Source: Deltaproteobacteria bacterium UBA4427
Lineage (GTDB): Bacteria; Myxococcota_A; UBA9160; UBA4427
Length of the DNA: 12,827 nucleotides
Direction: 5' to 3'
Assembly: GCA_002390675.1 (NCBI GenBank)
Contig: DGPZ01000171.1
Span: 34,171 to 46,997, forward strand
Shown here piece after piece: positions 1 to 6,800 of the stretch (positions are counted from its first letter, which is position 1; each line of letters opens with the position of its first letter). The position numbers and the translations under genes were made by a program. The notes beneath the pieces are model-generated. The model saw only the letters and a list, made by a program, of their open reading frames with translations, searched no databases and was not told the DNA's origin.

Positions 1-459
1 GCTGCAGATGTTGCGGAGGATATTCGGACGATCGGCAATCCATTTGTACTCAGGAACCGTAATCACGAGATCGAAGCTCGCCATCTTTGCCCAGGGTTTC
101 CCTAAATGAACGTACTTCGTACGACCGCCGGACTCCTTGATAATCCATCGACAGACCGGTTCGTTCTGCATCGAGGCGGAGATAATAACGTCGGGCCATG
201 GGGCACCTAGCGGGCTCGACTTCTTCTGGTCAATCCCGGCGAGCGTCGTGCCGCGCCAAACGTCCAAGAGCCGACCATTGCGGTGGTAGGCGAGCCGCTT
301 GACTTCAACATTCCAGCCAAGCGCGCAGGCGAGCGCGAGGATCTGTCCATTGTCCCCTGCGCGACCACAGAGAATTGCCCAAACGAGGGGCGCGTCTGCG
401 CTCCGCTCCGAACAAGTCGAGGGGGATTCCTCGTGACTTGATTCGGCCTCGGACATCAT
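1..459 (-). CDS. ELM1/DUF1022 family protein, glycosyltransferase-like, C-terminus cut by window edge
   Basis: This open frame runs from ATG at 459 to the left edge without a stop, giving 153 residues of a protein that should be about 300-400 aa. After a polar N-terminal tail of about 25 residues comes WAILCGRAGDNGQ (27-39), the family's glycine-rich GDNxQ signature. A second conserved block, with KYVHLGKPWAKM and FDLVITVPEY, lies at about 115-138. These are typical of the DUF1022 group, often labelled mitochondrial fission ELM1 in bacteria. Bacterial members resemble GT-B glycosyltransferases and often sit with lipopolysaccharide or envelope genes; the substrate here is unknown. The ATG overlaps the stop of the upstream PAP2 gene as ATGA (456-459), so translation is probably coupled. 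A second ATG follows immediately at 456. Family assignment is from motif memory, and the missing C-terminal half limits certainty. Confidence 0.75.
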   Translation of the reverse strand, partial: MMSEAESSHEESPSTCSERSADAPLVWAILCGRAGDNGQILALACALGWNVEVKRLAYHRNGRLLDVWRGTTLAGIDQKKSSPLGAPWPDVIISASMQNEPVCRWIIKESGGRTKYVHLGKPWAKMASFDLVITVPEYKWIADRPNILRNICS

Positions 460-1541
460 GCGCCGCGACGGTTCGCCGTGCTGAGGATAAAACCTCGGAC
501 ACCGTCGAGTGCACCGGTTGAAGTCCACTCTTCCTGCGGTAAGCGGAACCGACACAGGCGATTCGTGACGACGATCGCGCAGGCGGCAAGCCCTATTCCG
601 ACCGGAATATCGACTAGGTAATGCCACCGGGTCACGACTGCCTCAACCGCGATGAAGCAGACACAGAGGACCGCATAGGGCGCGATCAGGAGCCGCGCAC
701 GAACCGCGTAGTAGGCGAGCACGAATGCTGCGGCGACATGAAGCGAGGGCATCGCCGCGAGAGGGGCAGTGAAGTAGGCCGCACCATTGGCCTCGAACCA
801 GGGTACTCCACCCGCCTGCATCGCCGTGAATTGCGAGTGCATCTGACCTTGGACGACCGTCGCATGCGCGTTGTCGCCGGTTTCAAATACAAAAGGCCCA
901 ATCGCGGGTGCGACCAGATAAATGAGCGGCCCGACCAACTCGACGAGCGTGACCGCCACCATGTTATGAAAGAGAAAGCGACGCGTTCCCGCGGTATGAC
1001 ACCAAAACGAGAGGAAGAAAAGCGAGAAAAAAGAGATGTCGTACCAGGAATCTACCCCCGGCAGAATCTTCGCGAAGGCCGCCCGCACGCTACGCATCCC
1101 GTCGATCACGAATCGAAACTGCTCGTCGATCGCGAAGAAGGTCGTATCGAAGCTCCGGTCATTCAGAAGCGGGACCCACATCTTTAAATGAAAATGGATG
1201 TAGAGCACAACCGCCAAGGCGCAGAGCAAAAACAGGTCGACGGTCATTCGGCTAAGTCCGCCCCTCTCAGCGCCACAATTCGGCCCCGACCGCAATCGCG
1301 CGATCAATCCCGCGACGAGATAGACGCCGACAGTGATGACAATCGGCGCCGTCGCCTCGGCTCCGAGAACTGGACTTTCACCCTGCGGAAGAACGAAGGG
1401 GGCGCCGGTAACGAACGAGCAGATCACGGCGAACGCGACGAACGAGACGGCGCAAACGATCAGCACCAGAACGTCACGGGGGACGGCCTGAAGCTTCGAC
1501 CAGAGCTTTGAGCGCAAGCATTCGGGACCGACGATACTCAT
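456..1541 (-). CDS. PAP2-superfamily integral membrane protein (inositolphosphotransferase/IPC-synthase-like)
   Basis: The product is 361 aa with about seven hydrophobic segments (roughly 23-45, 66-82, 101-118, 170-182, 191-214, 262-295 and 297-326). Two PAP2 signatures are visible: PSLH with His268 and the following AAAF, and RWHYLVDIPVG with His307 and Asp311. These match the C2 and C3 phosphatase motifs that carry the nucleophilic and charge-relay residues. The C1 KxxxxxxRP motif is not obvious, and the YLVAPAIGPF block (208-217) is typical of the PAP2_3 (Aur1/IPC synthase-like) branch. The role is therefore probably lipid phosphate hydrolysis or head-group transfer at the membrane. The ATG at 1541 has only a weak, distant GAGGA upstream, so the start is not secure. 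Its stop overlaps the ELM1-like start by 4 bp, suggesting one transcript and a shared envelope-lipid role. The exact substrate is unknown. Confidence 0.85.
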   Translation of the reverse strand: MSIVGPECLRSKLWSKLQAVPRDVLVLIVCAVSFVAFAVICSFVTGAPFVLPQGESPVLGAEATAPIVITVGVYLVAGLIARLRSGPNCGAERGGLSRMTVDLFLLCALAVVLYIHFHLKMWVPLLNDRSFDTTFFAIDEQFRFVIDGMRSVRAAFAKILPGVDSWYDISFFSLFFLSFWCHTAGTRRFLFHNMVAVTLVELVGPLIYLVAPAIGPFVFETGDNAHATVVQGQMHSQFTAMQAGGVPWFEANGAAYFTAPLAAMPSLHVAAAFVLAYYAVRARLLIAPYAVLCVCFIAVEAVVTRWHYLVDIPVGIGLAACAIVVTNRLCRFRLPQEEWTSTGALDGVRGFILSTANRRGA

Positions 1542-1776
1542 TGCCTGTGGACGATCCTCGAAGGCGCACGCGGCTGCAGAGCCTCAACAAAGGCGCTTTC
1601 GAGCGCGCGTCGGTCACACTTCAGGCGACGGGCGACATCCTAGCGCCACCGCGGTCAAAGTGGGTCGAATGGCACCAATTAATCGCCCCGCCCCGTCCCC
1701 ACCACCTCAGTTAACACCAAACCAGGATTTTGGACGACAGACCCAATCCGTGTGAACGCAGATTCTGCCGCTCCCG

Positions 1777-2637
1777 CTAGTCCCTCGCCTCGCCCTGAAC
1801 GAAGGCCCGGCCAGGCCGATAAGGCTCCGCGTCCAACGCCACGCCAATTAACTCCGCCATCTGCATTCGCGCCGCTTCGTGCACTCCCGCCATCAGTCCT
1901 TCGGTAATCAAGTCGCGATCGCCCGCCCCGACCTCGATCACCATTTCGTCCTCGCGGACGCGACACCGAACGACCTTCAATCCAGTCCGTTCTTTCACGA
2001 ATGCTTCAGCGACTTCGACTGCACGAAGACGTTCAGGAGTCACGCGCGTGCCGGTATAGAGGCGGCTTGCTAGGCAAGGCGACGCGGGAAGTTCGGCAAA
2101 AGAGAGTCCGAGCGAACGTGCGACTTGGCGGATCGTTTCTTTCGCGATTCCGACCTCCACATAGGGGTGACGCACATCGCGCTCGTCCGCAGCAATTAGG
2201 CCTGGCCGATACTCGCGGAGGTCATCCGTGTTCGCCCCACTCATTAAAGTGGCGCCACCGTCCATCGACTCAGCAATCTGATCGATCGCCTGGTAAAGAT
2301 TCGTTTTGCAGAAATAACATCGATTGACGGGATTGCTGAGATAGTCCTCGCTCCCGAATTCGCCGGACTCCACGATCTCTAGAGCCCAACCCTCGGAGGA
2401 GCCCCATGCTTCCACTCGCGCGGTTGCTTCAAGGGGAACAGCAGGACTCTTCGCGTGAGCGATTCGGGTGCGAGCCGGATCAAATCGATGCGCGAGGGTC
2501 GCGAGAAGAAGGCTATCTATTCCACCGGAGCAGGCGATGACACGCGAGCCGACATTGGTGAACCAGGCTTCGAGGGACGCGAGCTGGATAGCGCTCTCCC
2601 CTTCCCCTCCCGCTTCGGTTCGACTTCCTGATTCCAC
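1777..2637 (-). CDS. larE: LarE-type ATP-dependent sulfur transferase (PP-loop), solitary
   Basis: Numbering from the GTG at 2637, the product is 286 aa, near the family's usual 270-285. The PP-loop SGGIDS (37-42) binds ATP; GANTDD and YRPGL (134-146) and SPCLASR (186-192) are LarE signatures. Three cysteines, Cys107 and Cys110 in CYFCK and Cys188 in SPCLASR, fit the [4Fe-4S]-binding LarE type rather than the sacrificial single-cysteine type. LarE sulfurates the pyridinium precursor of the nickel-pincer cofactor of lactate racemase-like enzymes. The same frame is open up to ATG 2736 (GAGG six bases upstream) and ATG 2850. I prefer GTG 2637, with TAGGA eight bases upstream, because residues before it look unlike any LarE N-terminus. 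No larB, larC or larA is in the window, so the sulfur acceptor could differ. The 278-base gap before it suggests its own promoter. Confidence 0.85.
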   Translation of the reverse strand: MESGSRTEAGGEGESAIQLASLEAWFTNVGSRVIACSGGIDSLLLATLAHRFDPARTRIAHAKSPAVPLEATARVEAWGSSEGWALEIVESGEFGSEDYLSNPVNRCYFCKTNLYQAIDQIAESMDGGATLMSGANTDDLREYRPGLIAADERDVRHPYVEVGIAKETIRQVARSLGLSFAELPASPCLASRLYTGTRVTPERLRAVEVAEAFVKERTGLKVVRCRVREDEMVIEVGAGDRDLITEGLMAGVHEAARMQMAELIGVALDAEPYRPGRAFVQGEARD

Positions 2638-2915
2638 GTTCGACGTCCTATCTATTTGGGCCCAGATGGTGCTGCGAGTCCTGCAAAGAATCGGACTCGG
2701 AGAGCGAGAGTAGGACACCCCGAACGCCCATCGCATCTGAGGCCTCAATAACCGCTGAAGACACATCCAAGCGGCCCTACGGCCCGCGTACTCGTCCGAG
2801 CGGCTTGCTGCAGGAGATCCTCTCGCGTTCTCTTGCAACTCTTCCCACAACTATTCCCGCAGACGTCATCAAGCGCATCCATCACGCGAAGAGCGATTTC
2901 CTAGGCTGCCGCGAC
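2638..2915. other. Intergenic or disputed region upstream of larE
   Basis: These 278 bases separate the DUF1214 stop from the preferred larE start. The larE frame remains open through most of it, from ATG 2850, but the translation is arginine- and serine-rich and resembles no PP-loop N-terminus. A short minus-strand frame of about 44 codons with a cysteine cluster (CGNSCGKSC, starting near 2882) and a shorter one ending just before larE are also visible. None is recognisable and none has a convincing ribosome binding site. I see no clear promoter or terminator. Confidence 0.4.
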
Positions 2916-4010
2916 CTAACGCAGCTCGTTTCTCTTCACGACCCGCGTGGTCGGCTCGACGACTTCATCTGCGCCCGTGAGCCGGAATAGAATCGTGCCC
3001 GTCGTATGCCCTGCCGTCGTGATCCAATTGGGCAGGCCCGGGTCTAGGGCGGAGATCACTATGCGCACGCTTCCGTCTTTCTCAATGAAGGCCGTGTCTT
3101 TGTTCACGTTAGTGCGGTGGTAGCGATAGTCGAGGGACTCCATCCAGTAGTTGCAAACTTGGAGGCTCCACGCACGACATTCGGGAACATGGGACAACTC
3201 CACGACGAGCGCTTCGTCTTCCTCAAGAGCCCAATAGGAATTGAAGTATGCGATCGCAGGATCGCCTCCGACCGCGCGACACGTTTCAGGATCCTCTTGT
3301 GGCAACGCGTTTGGATGCGCCTGATAGCGCTCCGCCCAATCGCAGAAGAGATTGACGGTGCCATCAAGAAAGCCTGTCGCGGCTTCAAGCCCACGAACAA
3401 ACTTCTCGGGATCAAGCGGTGCCGGCGTCGCGCGATCACTCAGACATTCAATCTCGAGTTCCGCGATCACCTCCTTCGATCGATCGCCAAAGGTCTGCCT
3501 GATCAATAGCGCCTGGCTCCCAGGCTCCATGGGCAACCAATTCCCGGCGCATTTCTTCGCACTCACTGTAATCTCAAAAGAACCGTCCGCTTCGACTAAC
3601 AGAGAATCTGTATCAAGGAACCCAGTTGGCAGCATCGTCCCGCCGTCGCCGAAGCTGCTCCCCTGAGTCAGGAAGCTGACGGACTGCACAGTCCCACGGC
3701 GTCCACGAATCAAGTAGTCATGCGCGCCGGAAACGGCACATTTCTGCAGGTACTTGTCCGGATCGTCGCCGCCGTATTTCACCATTTCATCACAAGGTCG
3801 ATAGATCACGGGAAACTCAGCGTCGGCATGCTCCGAGAAGATGTCGAAGGACGACCTGAGGACCCGCGTTAGATAGCGATAGCCCTCTGCACGCGTGAAT
3901 GGATCCGCCGGGATTTCCGGTCGCGTGATATGACGCCCGACCTCTTTCAATCGATCACAAAAGTCGTCCCAGACTTTCCCACTCATCAGCTCTTGCTCGG
4001 TCTCGTTCAT
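2916..4010 (-). CDS. DUF1214 domain-containing protein
   Basis: The 364-aa product has the DUF1214 hallmark blocks. GNWLPMEPGS (156-165) is followed by the LLIRQTFGD segment; a Trp-rich block WSLQVCNYWMESLDYR (281-296) and a C-terminal DPGLPNWITTAGHTTG segment (323-338) complete it. No signal peptide or membrane segment is evident, so it is probably cytoplasmic. DUF1214 proteins have no settled biochemical role. They are abundant in actinobacteria and proteobacteria that degrade steroids, terpenoids or hydrocarbons and often sit near acyl-CoA genes, which fits the right half of this window. The ATG at 4010 is preceded closely by GAGGG and further up by AAGGGA. The gene is divergent from the DUF1330 gene, with 207 bases between them. 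Confidence 0.88.
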   Translation of the reverse strand: MNETEQELMSGKVWDDFCDRLKEVGRHITRPEIPADPFTRAEGYRYLTRVLRSSFDIFSEHADAEFPVIYRPCDEMVKYGGDDPDKYLQKCAVSGAHDYLIRGRRGTVQSVSFLTQGSSFGDGGTMLPTGFLDTDSLLVEADGSFEITVSAKKCAGNWLPMEPGSQALLIRQTFGDRSKEVIAELEIECLSDRATPAPLDPEKFVRGLEAATGFLDGTVNLFCDWAERYQAHPNALPQEDPETCRAVGGDPAIAYFNSYWALEEDEALVVELSHVPECRAWSLQVCNYWMESLDYRYHRTNVNKDTAFIEKDGSVRIVISALDPGLPNWITTAGHTTGTILFRLTGADEVVEPTTRVVKRNELR

Positions 4011-4033
4011 ATCCCTCGATTCCCTTGTTGATG

Positions 4034-4055
4034 GGCGCGAGCAACGACACGCGCC
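4034..4055. promoter_or_regulatory. GC-rich inverted repeat in the leader of the DUF1214 gene
   Basis: GGCGCG (4034-4039) and CGCGCC (4050-4055) form a perfect 6-bp inverted repeat with a 10-base loop, 24 bases upstream of the DUF1214 ATG, in the divergent spacer shared with the DUF1330 gene. It could be a leader hairpin or operator. A 6-bp repeat in GC-rich DNA can arise by chance, and no convincing sigma-70 boxes were found beside it. Confidence 0.25.
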
Positions 4056-4217
4056 AGCGCGAAGAAAGCATACCGACTCATGTATGGTCGGGATGCAGAA
4101 GAGTCGGGCCGCGGGCGGATTAATCGACGGATCAGCTTCCGTGCCTCAACCCAGCTCCACGCGTCACTCCCTTCTCAAGCACACCGGCCTATTCCCGACG
4201 AATACAAGAGGACTTTC

Positions 4218-4508
4218 ATGCCCATCTACCTCAACGCCCAACTCACGATCAGCGACCGCGAAACCTACGGAAGCTACGAATCCGGCTTCATGGAGATTTT
4301 CGCCAAGTACAAGGGCACCCTCCTCGGTCTCAGCGAATCACCGGAACTCCTCGAAGGCGAATGGGATTTCACGCGGACCGTGCTGATCTCGTTCCCAACC
4401 CGAGAAGACGCACTCGCTTGGTTCAATTCCCCGGAATACCAAGAGCTCGCGAAGCATCGCAAGCAGGCCTCGACGGGGCCGATCATGCTGATTCCCGGTT
4501 TCGAGTAA
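4218..4508 (+). CDS. DUF1330 domain-containing protein
   Basis: The 96-aa product has the DUF1330 pattern, a small alpha/beta dimeric ferredoxin-like fold. There is an N-terminal strand (PIYLNAQLTI), YESGFMEIFAKYKG (20-33), EGEWDFTRTVLISFPTRED (46-64) and WFNSPEYQELAKHR (68-81), the conserved SPEYQ segment. No enzymatic activity is firmly established for the family, which often accompanies catabolic genes. The frame is open from ATG 4080, but I place the start at ATG 4218. AAGAGG lies six bases upstream of it, the family begins exactly there, and the 46 upstream codons read as noncoding. It is a monocistronic gene facing the small minus-strand gene. Confidence 0.88.
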   Translation: MPIYLNAQLTISDRETYGSYESGFMEIFAKYKGTLLGLSESPELLEGEWDFTRTVLISFPTREDALAWFNSPEYQELAKHRKQASTGPIMLIPGFE

Positions 4509-4611
4509 GGCTAGTCGGCCGCAAAGACGGAGGTCATGTCGATGGCGGCGGCACGCAGAAAAAAATGCGGTAGCTCGCGGTTCGAACATGTGGCTCTAGA
4601 GAGCGCTCGAT

Positions 4612-4647
4612 CGCGGGAGTCATGCACGACTAGCGTGCTGTCCCGCG
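4612..4647. terminator. Strong bipartite hairpin between convergent genes
   Basis: CGCGGGA (4612-4618) pairs perfectly with TCCCGCG (4641-4647). Inside it GCACG (4624-4628) pairs with CGTGC (4634-4638) around a 5-base loop, and CA at 4621-4622 can pair with TG at 4639-4640. The hairpin sits between the DUF1330 stop and the stop of the 66-aa minus-strand gene, where a bidirectional terminator is expected. Neither side has an adjacent T-run, so it is not a canonical intrinsic terminator. It may instead protect 3' ends or assist Rho-dependent termination. Confidence 0.4.
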
Positions 4648-4656
4648 CGCAAAACG

Positions 4657-4857
4657 TTAGTTGAGGCGCTTGCGCCAGGTCGAAGCGGCGTCTTTAACCG
4701 CGGCGGGTGCGTCCCGGTGATTGCGAACGCGCGTTGCTTCGCCGGGTCGTTCGTCTTCCAGGAGATAAGCGCGCGGATTCTTTGGATCGTTTCGAACGCG
4801 CAGGGTTCGGCCCTTATCGCGAAGTCGAACACTGAAAGCAAAGGGGCGCAGAGCCAT
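4657..4857 (-). CDS. Small basic hypothetical protein, 66 aa
   Basis: I do not recognise this protein. It is strongly basic (many Arg and Lys), has no hydrophobic segment or signal peptide, and begins MALRPFAFSVRLRD. A charged middle (LLEDERPGEATRVRNHRD) and a C-terminal AASTWRKRLN follow. It is judged real because the start codon is preceded by TAGGAG with seven bases of spacing, one of the best ribosome binding sites in the window, and the reading is compact and ordinary. A longer frame from ATG 4865 overlaps that site and is rejected. The protein could bind nucleic acid, but nothing proves it. It is convergent with the DUF1330 gene and its leader carries two hairpins (4877-4911). Confidence 0.6.
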   Translation of the reverse strand: MALRPFAFSVRLRDKGRTLRVRNDPKNPRAYLLEDERPGEATRVRNHRDAPAAVKDAASTWRKRLN

Positions 4858-4876
4858 CGAATCATCTCCTAGAGAA

Positions 4877-4911
4877 CCGCCAAGAGCGGCTGGGAGCGCG
4901 AGAGTGCGCTC
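4877..4911 (-). promoter_or_regulatory. Tandem hairpins in the leader of the 66-aa gene
   Basis: Read on the minus strand, GAGCGC (4911-4906) pairs with GCGCTC (4899-4894), and CCGC (4889-4886) pairs with GCGG (4880-4877). Both lie immediately before the TAGGAG ribosome binding site at about 4872-4867. An alternative pairing GAGAG (4913-4909) with CTCTC (4904-4900) overlaps the first stem. The placement suggests control of translation, but no known riboswitch class was recognised. Confidence 0.3.
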
Positions 4912-5015
4912 TCTGTCCTATTCGGCCGCTTAAGCAGATCCTTGAGCCTTTACGGGTACATGTCTCGCAACATGCGCAGGAATTATGGGGTCCAACCGAA
5001 AAAGGCGGCGCACTC

Positions 5016-5351
5016 TTAGAAGATGCGTCGCCGTCTTGACTGTCGTCGCTCGTCGCCCTGGTTCGCGGTGTCGAAGCAACCGAAGTCCGAAGCGAAACCC
5101 AAAATCGCCGGAGACACGATCGTTCCGCCGATATTCACCGCGCCGTCGCCATCGAGGTCGACCTACCGCTCTGCGCGATCGCCATCAGCTTTGTAGTGCT
5201 CAATCATTCCCGTCCGAACGGTGCGCCGCCAAAGCAAGATGGTTAGACGGTCGCATGCCTCGACGGACAGCCCCGCCTTCACTCGCTTATTCTTTTCTGA
5301 AACGATTACTTCTCCGGGGTGCCACGAATCCCTAACATTGCCGAGCGGCAC
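5016..5351 (-). pseudogene. Possible decayed calcium-binding (dockerin/EF-hand-like) coding relic
   Basis: A minus-strand frame runs from ATG 5351, meets one TAG at 5163-5165 and continues in frame to TAA at 5016-5018. Just before the TAG it reads ADGDRAER, and just after it VDLDGDGAVNIGG followed by ILGFASDFGC. This resembles the DxDGDGxVN calcium loop and the hydrophobic helix of type I dockerin-like repeats. The rest is unrecognisable and there is no signal peptide. It could be the remnant of a secreted protein's C-terminal repeat, or a chance match in GC-rich noncoding DNA. Confidence 0.25.
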
Positions 5352-5355
5352 CTCG
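5315..5355 (+). promoter_or_regulatory. Leader hairpin upstream of the permease gene
   Basis: CGGGGTGCC (5315-5323) can pair with GGCACCTCG (5347-5355), a nine-pair stem with one G-U, enclosing a 23-base loop. It ends 22 bases before the AAGGAG of the permease gene. A competing smaller palindrome, TGCCG and CGGCA at 5339-5350, uses the same right arm, so the two folds are mutually exclusive. This could act in transcription attenuation or mRNA stability; no known riboswitch motif was recognised. Confidence 0.3.
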
Positions 5356-5385
5356 CCAGTTTACGGAGTCGCAGCTAAGGAGACT

Positions 5386-6744
5386 ATGGCGAATTCTGTT
5401 ACAGAACTCGTAAGGGTCCTGACCTTTCGAGATCTTCTATTTATTGCGATCGGCCAGATCATTGGCGCCGGCGTCGTTGCACTAACAGGCGTGGCGATCG
5501 GCATGACAGGCCCCTCCGTCGTACTCGCCTATCTCGTTGCCGCAACTCTCTCCTTGATTGTGTCGGTTCCGATTATGATCGCAGGTGCTTCGCTCCCAAC
5601 TACCGGTGCCTACTATGTTTGGTGTTCTCGTCTCGGTGGCGGTTGGATGGGTTCGATCGTCCTCATGGGCATCCTCTTGGCCAGCATTAGCCTGAGCCTG
5701 TACGGGAGTTCCTTCGGCCTCTACCTGAACCCCATCTTTCCTGCGCTCTCAGTCAATGGCTGGGGTGTCGTTGTCATAGCTGCGCTCTTCGTCGCAAATC
5801 TCTTTGGCCTCCGGATCGCGGCCGGAGTTCAAATGGGCCTCGTCCTGATCCTGCTCTCCGCTCTCGCTCTCTATGCGGGCTTCGCACTTCCGCAGATCAA
5901 TCGCACCCTTCTTACGCCTTGGTTTCCAAAGGGCGCCTTCGGCTTTCTCTCCGCCGTATTTCTCTTGAAGTTCGCGACCGGAGGAGCGCATCTAGTCGTT
6001 GGGCTCGGGGGCGAGACAAAGGACGCTGCGCGCACGATTCCGCGAGTAATGGTTACGGCCACGCTAATCGTCGCCTTCTTCTACGGATTCATCGCCCTCG
6101 CGAGCGTGGGCGTCAGCCCCTGGACCAAAATGATCGACCAACCCCTCACCGTGGCGGGACGCGCGTTCTTGCCAGGTTGGGCCCTCACCTATTTCCTGAT
6201 TGGCGGTGCAGGCATAGCAATCGGCACGACCCTAAATGCTCAGTTCATTCAGCTCCCGCGCAACTTTATGGTCGCGAGCTGGGACGGCTTACTTCCTGAA
6301 TGGGTCGGACGCCTCAACCGCTTCGGTGCGCCCTACTTGCTATTAACCGCGATGGCCGCGATCGGACTCATCCCTTTAGTCGCAGGGCTGGACATCAGCG
6401 CGATCGCACGCGCGACCACGATCTCCGCCACGCTTCCCGGATTCTTCGTCTTCTGGGCGGTGACGCGGATCCCGTCCAAATATCCGGAGCGATATGCCGC
6501 ATCATTCCTGCGGCCGAGCATGCCCGTCATCTGGGCGCTCTTCATCTTCGCCGAAATCAGCAGTCTGATCGGTGTCGCACTGCTCTCTCTCGACCTGTCC
6601 GCGGGCGTAGGAGCAGCGCTCTTCGGAACCTTCCTGACCTCCGCGGCCTACTACCCGCTTCGCAAGCGCGTGCTCGCCAAGCGGGGTATCGACCTTGATG
6701 CACGCACATCGAATTCAGCGATCTTCACAAGCGGAGAGAAATAA
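5386..6744 (+). CDS. APC-superfamily amino acid/organic acid permease
   Basis: The 452-aa product is highly hydrophobic, with about 12 membrane segments. TM1 carries the APC signature IGQIIGAGVVALTG (22-35), whose unwound Gly-rich turn contacts substrate in LeuT-fold APC transporters. PTTGAYYVWCSRLGGGWMG (71-89) matches the family's conserved PxxGGxYxY loop after TM2, and FATGGAHLVVGLGGETKD matches the TM6 and following loop region with GE. It should import an amino acid or related organic acid by proton or sodium coupling, or exchange it; specificity cannot be read from sequence. ATG 5386 is chosen because AAGGAG stands just before it and the 55 upstream in-frame codons are not transporter-like. 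The SD spacing is short. It converges with the amidohydrolase gene only 56 bases away, which suggests a functional link. Confidence 0.9.
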   Translation: MANSVTELVRVLTFRDLLFIAIGQIIGAGVVALTGVAIGMTGPSVVLAYLVAATLSLIVSVPIMIAGASLPTTGAYYVWCSRLGGGWMGSIVLMGILLASISLSLYGSSFGLYLNPIFPALSVNGWGVVVIAALFVANLFGLRIAAGVQMGLVLILLSALALYAGFALPQINRTLLTPWFPKGAFGFLSAVFLLKFATGGAHLVVGLGGETKDAARTIPRVMVTATLIVAFFYGFIALASVGVSPWTKMIDQPLTVAGRAFLPGWALTYFLIGGAGIAIGTTLNAQFIQLPRNFMVASWDGLLPEWVGRLNRFGAPYLLLTAMAAIGLIPLVAGLDISAIARATTISATLPGFFVFWAVTRIPSKYPERYAASFLRPSMPVIWALFIFAEISSLIGVALLSLDLSAGVGAALFGTFLTSAAYYPLRKRVLAKRGIDLDARTSNSAIFTSGEK

Positions 6745-6800
6745 CACCCTCCGACGATCTACGCGATGGGACGCCAGCAGCGCCCCGCAGCTCGGCTCGA

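Larger units (their letters stand above)
4858..5385. other. 528-base stretch without a confident gene
   Basis: This spacer lies between the divergent 66-aa gene and the permease gene. It contains the leader hairpins of both genes and a minus-strand coding relic (5016-5351). The plus-strand frame 4985-5335 is open but its translation is dominated by arginine and serine, has no usable ribosome binding site and lies over the relic, so I treat it as noncoding. The permease frame is also open back to 5221, but that extension is unlike any transporter N-terminus. No tRNA or IS end was seen. Confidence 0.5.

Noticed and set aside
621..1187. A 188-codon plus-strand frame inside the PAP2 gene
   Set aside because: The translation is dominated by Arg, Asp and Glu, as expected opposite a membrane protein gene; the minus-strand reading has clear PAP2 motifs.
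1758..1768. GCAGATTCTGC inverted repeat downstream of larE, considered as a terminator
   Set aside because: The stem is only four pairs around a three-base loop and no T-run follows.
4579..4587. GGTTCGAAC, resembling a tRNA T-loop
   Set aside because: The flanking bases do not pair as a T-stem and no acceptor or anticodon arm can be built around it.
4985..5335. A 116-codon plus-strand frame in the large spacer
   Set aside because: Extreme Arg/Ser composition, no recognisable motif and no good ribosome binding site.
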